Shown one piece after another: positions 36,810-45,332 of a stretch of 64,000 bases of DNA. The notes beneath the pieces were generated by a model. That model worked only from the letters and a program-made list of their open reading frames with translations, had not been told where the DNA came from and searched no databases. A program made the translations under genes and the position numbers. Source of the DNA: Muribaculaceae bacterium (GTDB lineage: Bacteria; Bacteroidota; Bacteroidia; Bacteroidales; Muribaculaceae). The stretch is from positions 1-64,000 of the forward strand of contig JAFUKL010000012.1 of NCBI GenBank assembly GCA_017473615.1, read 5' to 3'. Position 1 is the stretch's first letter, and every line of letters begins with the position of its first letter.

Positions 36810-37934
36810 ATGCTACAAGGCGCAGATACTGATACATTAACCTACCGGATAGCTTTCGCCTCATTGCGCGGTATGGGTTACGACCTTGCTCAAAAGATAT
36901 TATCCGTAATACCCACCGAGAAGGAATATTTCGATATCCCTGAAAAAGATTTACAGGCATTACTTCAATCAAAGGTAAAAATCACCGAGCGCAACTATCG
37001 CCTTGAACAATTGGATAAGGCACGTAAAGAAATGGAATTTGTAGTCAATAATAATATTCATATTTCCTATTTTTCCGATGAAGACTACCCTACACGCCTT
37101 ACCAACACTATGGATGCACCTATTTTGCTGTATTCCAAGGGTAACTGCAATCTTAATTCATCCAAGCTAATCAGTATAGTAGGTACACGGCATGCGACAA
37201 TCTACGGCAAACATTTCTGCGAGGCCCTTATCAGAGATCTTAAAGAATTGGTGGAAAATTTTGTTATTGTCAGTGGGCTTGCCTATGGTATAGACATCTG
37301 CGCTCACCGAGCAGCACTATCCAACGGTATCCCCACCGTTGCCGTTCTCGCCCACGGACTGAACACCATATATCCGGCAACACATCGCAAAGATGCCGTA
37401 GAGATGGTGAGAGGTAATGGAATGCTTGTCACTGACTACCGTTCATGTGACAAAATCCATCCCGGTAATTTTGTGGCACGCAATCGCATTGTGGCAGGTC
37501 TATCTGATTGCACCGTTGTCATCGAATCTGCCGAAAAAGGCGGGTCACTCATCACTGCCGGAATCGCATCAAGTTACAATCGGGATGTATTCGCTCTGCC
37601 CGGTCGTGCCAACGACATATATTCACGAGGATGCAATAAATTGATACGCAACAATTCAGCATCTCTTATCACTTCTGCCGAGGAGCTTGTTTCTGCTATG
37701 CGTTGGGATACAATTAAATCACCTGTAGCAGCAAAACAAATGAAAATGTTTGCCGACATAACGCCCGAGGAACAGCCCATAGTGGATTATCTGCGTGAGA
37801 ACAACGAAAGCCATATAAATGTGTTGTGTAACACTCTCGGCATACCCATGTCACAACTGATGAATTCTCTTATCGAATTGGAGTTCAAAGGTATTGTCGG
37901 TTCTCTTCCCGGAGCAAAATACACACTTCTTTAA
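36810..37934 (+). CDS. dprA: DNA-processing protein DprA
   Basis: 374 aa from ATG at 36810; an upstream in-frame start at 36723 would overlap the thioesterase gene by 77 bases and is unlikely. DprA binds incoming single-stranded DNA and loads RecA during transformation. It has an N-terminal helical (SAM-like) domain (~1-85), a Rossmann fold with SIVGTRHATIYGKHF, SGLAYGIDICAHRAAL and ESAEKGGSLITAG, and a C-terminal winged helix (HINVLCNTLGIPMSQLMNSLIELEFKGIV). The presence of DprA does not prove competence. Confidence 0.93.
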   Translation: MLQGADTDTLTYRIAFASLRGMGYDLAQKILSVIPTEKEYFDIPEKDLQALLQSKVKITERNYRLEQLDKARKEMEFVVNNNIHISYFSDEDYPTRLTNTMDAPILLYSKGNCNLNSSKLISIVGTRHATIYGKHFCEALIRDLKELVENFVIVSGLAYGIDICAHRAALSNGIPTVAVLAHGLNTIYPATHRKDAVEMVRGNGMLVTDYRSCDKIHPGNFVARNRIVAGLSDCTVVIESAEKGGSLITAGIASSYNRDVFALPGRANDIYSRGCNKLIRNNSASLITSAEELVSAMRWDTIKSPVAAKQMKMFADITPEEQPIVDYLRENNESHINVLCNTLGIPMSQLMNSLIELEFKGIVGSLPGAKYTLL

Positions 37935-37956
37935 TTCGGTTATTATTCTATTTCTC

Positions 37957-38152
37957 AGAATCTGTTTAAATTTTATTTCGAGATTATTTTAAGGAATATT
38001 TTGGAATGGATTTTTCATAAAATTGCGCAGGTAATAGCGTGCTATTTCCAAGCGATTTGATAAAAAAGACAACCAAAAGAGCCTTAAAGAATCCGAAACT
38101 TGTCCCAAATAGAATAGTAATAAAAATTTCAAGAAAATTTTAAACAGATTCT
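37957..38152. mobile_element. MITE-like element, copy 1
   Basis: 196 bp bounded by the inverted ends AGAATCTGTTTAAA and TTTAAACAGATTCT. It is non-coding and about 94% identical to copy 2 at 38651-38847 in the same orientation. An inner palindrome (TAGCGTGCTA) lies near 38035. No certain target duplication is visible. The right end supplies the first two bases of the complement of the yjbR stop codon. Confidence 0.75.
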
Positions 38153-38534
38153 AAGAATCGGTAATACCGGCATCGGCTGCAATACTCTGCAATTCAATAC
38201 GCAGACTCTTTGGCGTTACACTTTTATTGATTACCGTAATATAAGAATGCTGTATCTCACGTAAAATAATGTTGTCATTGAGTAATGACATATTCAAATC
38301 ATTCCAATGCTTTTTATTCCAGTGCCATGCCGGAGTAATTGCTGTAAACTTTTCTCTAAGCAGTATAGCCCGCTCCGGATCGCACTTCAGAGCTATTATA
38401 TCGGGATGCACAAACGATATACATGCAAATATCTTCCCTCCTATTCTGTAGACGGCATGGTCATCACCGAAAGGTTGACATTCCTCTACCTGTGGCAAAG
38501 ACACCAGAAAATCCCGTATTTCAACAATATCCAT
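38151..38534 (-). CDS. MmcQ/YjbR-family DNA-binding-like protein
   Basis: 127 aa from ATG at 38534 (an upstream start at 38567 adds 11 unlikely residues). The MmcQ/YjbR fold is shown by VEIRDFLVSLPQVEECQPFGDD, KIFACISF, ALKCDPERAILLREKF and the closing WNDLNMSLLNDNIILREIQHSY. The fold is CyaY-like and its function is unknown, though DNA binding has been proposed. The gene lies between two copies of a ~196-bp repeat. Its TAG stop straddles the end of copy 1, so the insertion may have set the C-terminus (ADAGITDS). Confidence 0.8.
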   Translation of the reverse strand: MDIVEIRDFLVSLPQVEECQPFGDDHAVYRIGGKIFACISFVHPDIIALKCDPERAILLREKFTAITPAWHWNKKHWNDLNMSLLNDNIILREIQHSYITVINKSVTPKSLRIELQSIAADAGITDS

Positions 38535-38619
38535 TACCTTACATCCAATTTCTACACTTAATGTCACAAAAATAACTAATTCCTACGTCAAAATCGCCAT
38601 TTTCATTCACAAAATATTC

Positions 38620-38649
38620 AGAAACAGTTTAAAATTAAAAACAGTTTCT
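38620..38649. repeat. 30-bp remnant made of two MITE-like ends
   Basis: AGAAACAGTTTAAAATT (2 mismatches to the MITE left end) runs directly into AAAAACAGTTTCT (1 mismatch to the right end). It abuts copy 2 of the element one base before 38651. It looks like a collapsed or minimal element. Confidence 0.4.
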
Positions 38650-38650
38650 C

Positions 38651-38847
38651 AGAATCTGTTTAAATTTTATTTCGAGTTTATTCTAAGGAATATTTTGGAA
38701 TGGATTTTTTCATCAAATTGCGCAGATAATAGCGAGCTATTTTCAAGCGATTTAATAAAAAAGACAACCAAAAGAGCCTTAAAGAATCCGAAACTTGTCC
38801 CAAGTAGAACTGTAATAAAAATTTCAAGAAAATTTTAAACAGATTCT
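38651..38847. mobile_element. MITE-like element, copy 2
   Basis: 197 bp with the same terminal inverted repeats and orientation as copy 1, differing at roughly a dozen positions. Non-coding. It accounts for much of the 432-base gap between yjbR and the OmpA-family gene; the remainder holds the 30-bp remnant and the terminator at 38893-38926. Confidence 0.75.
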
Positions 38848-38892
38848 TAGTATTTGCAAAGATGTGATTTTTACCACATAATAGAAAAGACC

Positions 38893-38926
38893 TATCCCGA
38901 AAGACATTAACAGAACTTTCGGGATA
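38893..38926 (-). terminator. Hairpin terminator of the OmpA-family gene
   Basis: TATCCCGAAAG and CTTTCGGGATA form a perfect 11-bp stem with a 12-base loop, about 73 bases past the stop. On the minus strand it is followed by GGTCTTTTCT, a modest T run. Confidence 0.6.
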
Positions 38927-38999
38927 AGATTACTTCAATAATTCATCACAACAGATGATTATAGTTTAAAATCTTTGTCAAATAGATTTACATAAATAT

Positions 39000-40223
39000 T
39001 TAATTATTCCGGAAAATCACAATTCTATTCCAATTGTTTGTCTCATATGGCTGCGTCTCACTGCCAAACGCTTGTATTGTCAGCCTGCCGGAATCTACAC
39101 CATATTGATTAACAAGCGCATCATATACAGCCTTTGCTCTACGTTCCGATAATTTCATATTATATTCCGAAGAGCCGGTTTTATCATCGGCATATCCACA
39201 TATTGTAACCGTTGCATCAGGATATACCTCAAGCCATTGTGCCATATTATAAACGTTAACCATTTGCTCATTGGAAATTTTCGCCGAATTTATTGTAAAT
39301 CTAACCGTAGCAAGCGGCATATCGGTTTCAATCACATCTACTTCATTCACCTGTACAACCGGATCGGGACATGGCAATTGAGCTTTAGCCGCTGCTAACT
39401 CATTATTAGTTTTTGACAACTGACCTCTCAATTCATTAACTTGGTCGTTAAGATTTTGCATGTAATTCAGATAGGCGCACGGGTCGGTCTTTGTAAACGA
39501 AACACCACCTAAATTTATACTCAGGCCACCCACAGCAGTAAAGTCCACATCAACCGGTTTTCCACCCACTGTACCGTTGAAATTATCTGCATAGAATTGA
39601 CTTCTTGCCTCCATAAATATATCCACATATTTGCCTGTCCTGAATCGGAATTGAATACCAGCCGATACAGGAAGTGTCCACGTATTATCCTTAATCTTTC
39701 CATTATTGGCATGCACATTAGCTGCGGCACTGTTTATATCCCACGTATATGTTCCACCCAAGCCTACAAACGGATTAATACTGAATACACGATTGGGATT
39801 TACACCTGCCACAGAGTTCATCATGTCCCACATAAAATCAAGATTCAGATTGGCATATTTAGCTTTACTGTAATTACCGTTTTCCCAATGTAATGCTCCG
39901 CCTAACGCTGAAAAGCGAAATCCCATATAAGGAGAGAACCAACGCCCTACACCGACATTCATGGCAAGCGTTATCTTCCTTTTGGCATCACCGCCGGGAA
40001 GAGAATTTTCCACAAAAGGCATATTGATTCCCGCACCGAGTTGCAAGAACCAGTTTTCGCTCCACGTAGTGCTGTATATCGGTTTGCAATCCACCTCTGT
40101 AACAGTCACATCCATGACTTCCACCATCACATCATCAGGTTGTTGAGATTGTGATTGAGCATTAATTGCCGTTGGGAGCATCATCGTCATACCTAAGGCT
40201 AAAATAAGTTGTTTCGTTTTCAT
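39000..40223 (-). CDS. OmpA-family outer-membrane protein
   Basis: 407 aa. A signal peptide (MKTKQLILALGMTMMLPTAINA) leads to an outer-membrane beta-barrel domain (~40-260, alternating aromatic strands such as WFLQLGAGINM and YMGFRFSALGGALHW). A short coiled coil follows (MQNLNDQVNELRGQLSKTN). The C-terminal OmpA peptidoglycan-binding domain shows TVTICGYADDKTGSSEYNMKLSERRAKAV. It ties the outer membrane to the cell wall and is a common abundant surface protein in Bacteroidales. It has no clear -7 box; the 281-base divergent gap to hsdR is otherwise empty apart from the hsdR -7 box. Confidence 0.92.
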   Translation of the reverse strand: MKTKQLILALGMTMMLPTAINAQSQSQQPDDVMVEVMDVTVTEVDCKPIYSTTWSENWFLQLGAGINMPFVENSLPGGDAKRKITLAMNVGVGRWFSPYMGFRFSALGGALHWENGNYSKAKYANLNLDFMWDMMNSVAGVNPNRVFSINPFVGLGGTYTWDINSAAANVHANNGKIKDNTWTLPVSAGIQFRFRTGKYVDIFMEARSQFYADNFNGTVGGKPVDVDFTAVGGLSINLGGVSFTKTDPCAYLNYMQNLNDQVNELRGQLSKTNNELAAAKAQLPCPDPVVQVNEVDVIETDMPLATVRFTINSAKISNEQMVNVYNMAQWLEVYPDATVTICGYADDKTGSSEYNMKLSERRAKAVYDALVNQYGVDSGRLTIQAFGSETQPYETNNWNRIVIFRNN

Positions 40224-40441
40224 CTCATTAATAAATTTAATTAAACATTATTATTTATACGTTTATCTTAATAACACTTTAACAAATGAGATGTTCAACT
40301 ACTATAGCAAAACTATCCGGAATTTGGCTGAAATTATTTCGATAAGTCAATATATCATCTACGCACTCTTTAATAATCTAACATTGTTGCATAACCTCGA
40401 TGTTTTTCTTCTACCGATATAGATATCTCGCAATTTTGTAG

Positions 40442-40449
40442 TAAATTTG
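40442..40449 (+). promoter_or_regulatory. -7 box of the hsdRMS operon
   Basis: TAAATTTG matches TAnnTTTG, 55 bases before the hsdR ATG. No -33 TTTG is seen at 19 bases. Confidence 0.45.
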
Positions 40450-40504
40450 CTATCTAATGAATTACCGCTTAGACCAAGAAAAACTAACATTTGATTAAAA
40501 AAAG

Positions 40505-43500
40505 ATGAAGTTCAACGAAGCAACAAGAGTTCAGATGCCGGCAATGGTGCATCTCACGCGACTGGGGTATACTTACTTTGGTAAAATTTCCGAAGAAGAT
40601 GCCGGGATTGTTTATGACTCTGATACAAATATTTTAATTGAGATTTTTTGTTCTCAATTCGATAAACTTAATCCAACGCATAAAGGAGAAAGTCTTCAAA
40701 TCTTGCAAGCAATAAGACAAGATTTGAAGAATGATGATTTAGGACGCTCTTTTTATTCTCGTCTTAAATCTACTTCGCCTATTCGATTAATTGATTTCGA
40801 TGTTCCAAGTAATAATACTTTCCATTTTACAGCGGAATTTACTTGCAAAAACGGTCAAGATGAATTTAGACCGGATATAACTCTATTTGTGAATGGTTTG
40901 CCTCTTTGCTTCGTTGAAGTAAAGAAACCGAACAATTCCGGTGGCATGGTTGCGGAAAGCAAGAGAATGAATCTCCAGCGATTCCCTAACAAGAAATTCA
41001 GGTCTTTTATCAACATAACACAGTTAATGATTTTCTCTAACAATATGGAATACGACTCAATGGGCGGTATTGTGCCACTTCAAGGTGCGTTCTATTGTAC
41101 GGCTGCGAGAGAATCCGCGCCATTCAATTGTTTCAGAGAAGAAAATCGCTCAAATGCTGATATAGCTCCATACAATAGAAACTTCCCATATAAACCTATT
41201 GATACGGAAGTTGAAAAAGCTATTTTGAAAGACTATAATTGTCAAGTTATACACACAACGCCTGAATATCAGACGAATCTAAATACCAATACTCCGACAA
41301 ATCGCATTCTAACTTCGATGTGTTCACCCGAAAGATTGCTTTTTATTCTTCGATATGGCATAGCCTATGTTAAGTCTGAAAAGGAAGTTGACGGTGAAAT
41401 TGAAGTAACTGACCAAAAGCACATTATGCGTTATCAGCAAATGTTCGCTTCAATGGCAATATGCGAACATCTTGACAACGGAGCAAAATCTGGTGTGGTT
41501 TGGCATACTCAGGGCAGTGGTAAAACCGCATTATCATATCACCTTACATACATTCTAAACGATTATTTTTCCAAGCAAAATAAAGTTGCAAAATTCTACT
41601 TTATTGTTGACCGCTTAGACCTACTTGAACAAGCTACACAGGAGTTTGAAGCTCGTGGATTGGTAGTTACAACAGCCAATACTCGTAGCGAGTTAATGCA
41701 ACAATTCCGAAACAACCAATCACAGGAAGGTTCAAGTGGCAAACAAGAAATAACGGTTGTCAATATTCAACGCTTTGCCGAAGATAAAGAAAAGATAACA
41801 CTGCCACAATATGCAACAAATCTTCAACGTGTATTCATTCTTGATGAAGCTCATCGTGGCTATCGCCCCGGTGGTTGTTTCCTTGCTAATTTATTTGACG
41901 CAGATCCTAATTCAATTAAGATTGCTCTTACCGGAACGCCCCTTTTAAAAGATGAAAGGGCTACCGCCTCCGTGTTCAGTAATTATTTTCACACTTATTA
42001 CTACGACCGTTCTATTGCCGATGGCTATACATTGAAAATAATTCGCGAAGATATTGAAACTTCGTACAAGGAAAAACTCACCCAAGTAATGGATAAGTTA
42101 GAGCATCTTGTTCAAAAGAAAGATGTTCAAAAATCAATGATTATTGAACACGAAAACTATGTAAAAGAACTTATTCGCTACATAATATCCGATCTTTCGC
42201 GTTTCCGCATACAGCATGGAGACAATACTCTTGGTGGAATGATAATATGCGAAACAAGTGGTCAAGCACGTAATATTGCCGCTTATTGGGACGAAGTTCA
42301 GAGCGAAATGAACAAGTCGGCATCAATGCCTACTCGCATTCGAGCTCGCCTTATTCTTCACGATACAGATGATAAAGAAACGAGAAAACAAATTGTAAAA
42401 GATTTCAAAAAAAATATGACTGTCGATGTGCTTATAGTATTTAATATGCTATTAACTGGTTTTGATGCACCTCGACTTAAACGTCTTTATTTCGGAAGAA
42501 AACTCAAAGAACACAATTTATTACAAGCACTAACACGAGTAAATCGACCATATAAAAATAACCGATATGGTTTTGTGATTGACTTCGCCGATATTAAACG
42601 TAATTTCGATGAAACAAACGAAGCATATCTACAAGAACTTAATCGTTTCATTGACACTGAAGATACCGGAACGAACATTGCCGATACTTTTACTCAAGTT
42701 CTTGAAAATCCACATGAAGTCTTAGATATGATGCGTGATATTCAAGATACTCTTTTTGAATATACTACTGATAATGTTGAAGAATTCTGTTCGGAAGTTT
42801 CAACCATTCAAGACAAAAAAGTTTTGCTCGAACTTAAAAAAGCCCTTGAAGCCGCCCGTGATTGTGGAAACCTTGTACGTACTTTTGGCAATGACGAATT
42901 AAAAGAAAAATTCGCACAGGTAGAGTTGACAAAACTCCCTGATATGCTCAAAGAAGTTCAGCATCACATTTCAATTATCAACCAAAAGGAAGCCTTTTCT
43001 ACAAATGAGGAAACGAGCATCATCGTAAATGAGGCGATGCAAGATATTGAATTTACATTCTCCAAAATTGGAGAAGAAGAACTTAAAATCATTTCAGGAG
43101 GTAGAGAACTTAAGGATAAATGGCGTGATACAATACACGCATTTACCGAGAATATCGACCCCGATGATCCCGAATTTATTACGCTTCGAGATGCTTTCAC
43201 TGAACGTTTCAAAGAACATGGGTTTGTGATTGATTCAATCGCCAAATATAATGAAGAAACCGCTGCACTTGATTCTATTATTTCAAGATTGAAAACAATT
43301 CAAATCACGAATAACAATTTGCTCAAAAAATATAATGGAGACGCAAAGTTCGCTCGCGTTCATAAGCGTATTAAAGAAGTAAACACAGAAAGGAAAGCCC
43401 AAAACAAAAGTCCATTGTTTACATTCTCGGATAGTGAAATTTGCATCATTCTCAAAATGATAAAAGACGAAGTCGATACAAAGGTGTACGATAGAAATGA

Positions 43501-43672
43501 TATACTCAAAAAGGACGCTTATTTTGAGCAGACCGTTCTAAGTACGGTTTCGGATATGTTGTATCACTTCCCACAAATATCTGATGTGGCAACTTTTGAA
43601 GATTACGACTTCGTAAAAAATGGTATTGCTCGCCAATATCTCAATCAATATAACGCAACTTACCCGGCATAA
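40505..43672 (+). CDS. hsdR: Type I restriction enzyme, R subunit
   Basis: 1055-aa DNA translocase/nuclease of a type I restriction system. The N-terminal PD-(D/E)xK nuclease reads RPDITLF...FVEVKK with Asp124, Glu138 and Lys140. The helicase motor shows Walker A HTQGSGKT (334-341) and DEAH (447-450). Further helicase motifs (ALTGTPLL, LLTGFDAPRLKRLYFGR, QALTRVNRP) are intact. With HsdM and HsdS it cuts unmodified foreign DNA at a distance from the recognition site. hsdM follows after 3 bases and hsdS 16 bases later, giving one operon. No truncation is seen, so restriction should be active. Confidence 0.96.
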   Translation: MKFNEATRVQMPAMVHLTRLGYTYFGKISEEDAGIVYDSDTNILIEIFCSQFDKLNPTHKGESLQILQAIRQDLKNDDLGRSFYSRLKSTSPIRLIDFDVPSNNTFHFTAEFTCKNGQDEFRPDITLFVNGLPLCFVEVKKPNNSGGMVAESKRMNLQRFPNKKFRSFINITQLMIFSNNMEYDSMGGIVPLQGAFYCTAARESAPFNCFREENRSNADIAPYNRNFPYKPIDTEVEKAILKDYNCQVIHTTPEYQTNLNTNTPTNRILTSMCSPERLLFILRYGIAYVKSEKEVDGEIEVTDQKHIMRYQQMFASMAICEHLDNGAKSGVVWHTQGSGKTALSYHLTYILNDYFSKQNKVAKFYFIVDRLDLLEQATQEFEARGLVVTTANTRSELMQQFRNNQSQEGSSGKQEITVVNIQRFAEDKEKITLPQYATNLQRVFILDEAHRGYRPGGCFLANLFDADPNSIKIALTGTPLLKDERATASVFSNYFHTYYYDRSIADGYTLKIIREDIETSYKEKLTQVMDKLEHLVQKKDVQKSMIIEHENYVKELIRYIISDLSRFRIQHGDNTLGGMIICETSGQARNIAAYWDEVQSEMNKSASMPTRIRARLILHDTDDKETRKQIVKDFKKNMTVDVLIVFNMLLTGFDAPRLKRLYFGRKLKEHNLLQALTRVNRPYKNNRYGFVIDFADIKRNFDETNEAYLQELNRFIDTEDTGTNIADTFTQVLENPHEVLDMMRDIQDTLFEYTTDNVEEFCSEVSTIQDKKVLLELKKALEAARDCGNLVRTFGNDELKEKFAQVELTKLPDMLKEVQHHISIINQKEAFSTNEETSIIVNEAMQDIEFTFSKIGEEELKIISGGRELKDKWRDTIHAFTENIDPDDPEFITLRDAFTERFKEHGFVIDSIAKYNEETAALDSIISRLKTIQITNNNLLKKYNGDAKFARVHKRIKEVNTERKAQNKSPLFTFSDSEICIILKMIKDEVDTKVYDRNDILKKDAYFEQTVLSTVSDMLYHFPQISDVATFEDYDFVKNGIARQYLNQYNATYPA

Positions 43673-43675
43673 ATT

Positions 43676-45316
43676 ATGGATATAAAAGAAGAAACAATAC
43701 GCCTTATTGACGATTTAAAAGCTACTTGCCAATCCTATGGTCTTGGCAATGACGGTAACGAATATAAAATCATCACTCAGATATTTCTATATAAATTTCT
43801 GAATGATAAATTCGGCTATGAATTAAAACGTGCAAAGAGCCGATATGCGGATAAGATTCGCAATTCAGAACAATGGGAGACTGCATTTTCTGAATTGTCT
43901 GATACCGAAAGACAAATGCTAATGATTGCTTTGCCACCCGAATCTTTAAAACTGCAACCACAACATCTGCTATCCACATTGTGGAATCAGTCAAGTCGTG
44001 GCGACTTTGACACGATTTTTGATGCTACAATGACAGATATTGCCGAGCAAAATCTTGACATTTTCTCTACTCAAACCACTCAAAACACCAAAATTCCATT
44101 ATTTGAGAAACTTACGCCTTACGTTACAGACTCCGACCAACGCTCGGCTTTCGCTCGTGCTTTGGTTGATAAACTTGTAAATTTCTCATTTGAAAAGGCG
44201 TTTTCGGGTGGCTATGATTTCTTTGCTACTATCTTCGAATATCTTATCAAAGATTATAATACAGCCGGTGGTGGTAAATATGCCGAATATTACACGCCAC
44301 ATGCCATTGCGACAATTATGGCTCGCTTGCTTGTTGGAAATGACGAAAATCTGCATAACATAGAGGCTTACGACCCATCGGCTGGAACCGGTACATTGTT
44401 AATGGCTCTTGCCCATCAAATTGGCAATAGTAAATGCACAATTTTTGCACAAGATATTTCGCAACGAAGCAACAAGATGCTAAAACTTAACCTATTGCTA
44501 AATGGTCTTGTCACATCACTCGACCATGCAATACAAGGAGATACTCTCGTTGCTCCTTATCACAAAAATGATAACGGAACTGCTTTGCGACAATTTGACT
44601 ATGTGGTTTCAAATCCACCATTCAAAATGGATTTCTCCGATACTCGCGAAAAAATTGCGGCTCAGCCGGCTCGTTTTTGGGCAGGAGTCCCAAATGTTCC
44701 CGGCAAGAAAAAAGAGAGTATGGCAATTTATACTTGTTTTATACAACACGTTATAAATTCGTTGAAAGATAATGGCAAAGGTGCTATCGTTATTCCAACA
44801 GGCTTTATTACTGCAAAAAGCGGAATAGAGAAAAATATATTGAAACACATCGTGGATAATCACATTGTATATGGAGTTGTATCTATGCCCTCTAATGTGT
44901 TCGCCAATACAGGTACAAATGTGTCTGTATTGTTTTTCGACAAGTCAGCAAAACGAGAAACTGTTGTACTTTTAGATGCCTCAAAACTTGGTGAAAAAAT
45001 CAAGGTTGACGGCAATCAAAAAACAGTGCTTCACGATGAAGATGTAGAAAAGATTATATCCACTTTCCGTAATGCCGAGCCGGTTGAAGATTTCTCGGTT
45101 GTGGTTACTTATGATGACATAAAAGAGAAAAACTATTCTCTTTCTGCCGGTCAATATTTCGACATCAAAATTGAATATGTTGATATTACCGAAGATGAAT
45201 TTAACGAGCGTATGGCAAACTACAAGAATGATTTAACTCAAATGTTTGAAGAAAGCCACCGCTTGGAATCGGAAATTTTAAAACAATTAGATAGCTTAAA
45301 ATTTAACGGTTTATAA
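43676..45316 (+). CDS. hsdM: Type I DNA methyltransferase, M subunit
   Basis: 546-aa N6-adenine methyltransferase. The N-terminal HsdM_N helical domain (IRLIDDLKATCQSYG...KIITQIFLYKFLND) is followed by the SAM-binding DPSAGTGT at 233-240 and the catalytic NPPF at 313-316. With HsdS it methylates host sites; the sequence methylated depends on which hsdS configuration is present. It is placed between hsdR and hsdS in a tight operon. Confidence 0.96.
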   Translation: MDIKEETIRLIDDLKATCQSYGLGNDGNEYKIITQIFLYKFLNDKFGYELKRAKSRYADKIRNSEQWETAFSELSDTERQMLMIALPPESLKLQPQHLLSTLWNQSSRGDFDTIFDATMTDIAEQNLDIFSTQTTQNTKIPLFEKLTPYVTDSDQRSAFARALVDKLVNFSFEKAFSGGYDFFATIFEYLIKDYNTAGGGKYAEYYTPHAIATIMARLLVGNDENLHNIEAYDPSAGTGTLLMALAHQIGNSKCTIFAQDISQRSNKMLKLNLLLNGLVTSLDHAIQGDTLVAPYHKNDNGTALRQFDYVVSNPPFKMDFSDTREKIAAQPARFWAGVPNVPGKKKESMAIYTCFIQHVINSLKDNGKGAIVIPTGFITAKSGIEKNILKHIVDNHIVYGVVSMPSNVFANTGTNVSVLFFDKSAKRETVVLLDASKLGEKIKVDGNQKTVLHDEDVEKIISTFRNAEPVEDFSVVVTYDDIKEKNYSLSAGQYFDIKIEYVDITEDEFNERMANYKNDLTQMFEESHRLESEILKQLDSLKFNGL

Positions 45317-45332
45317 CCTATTTGTTTAAAAT

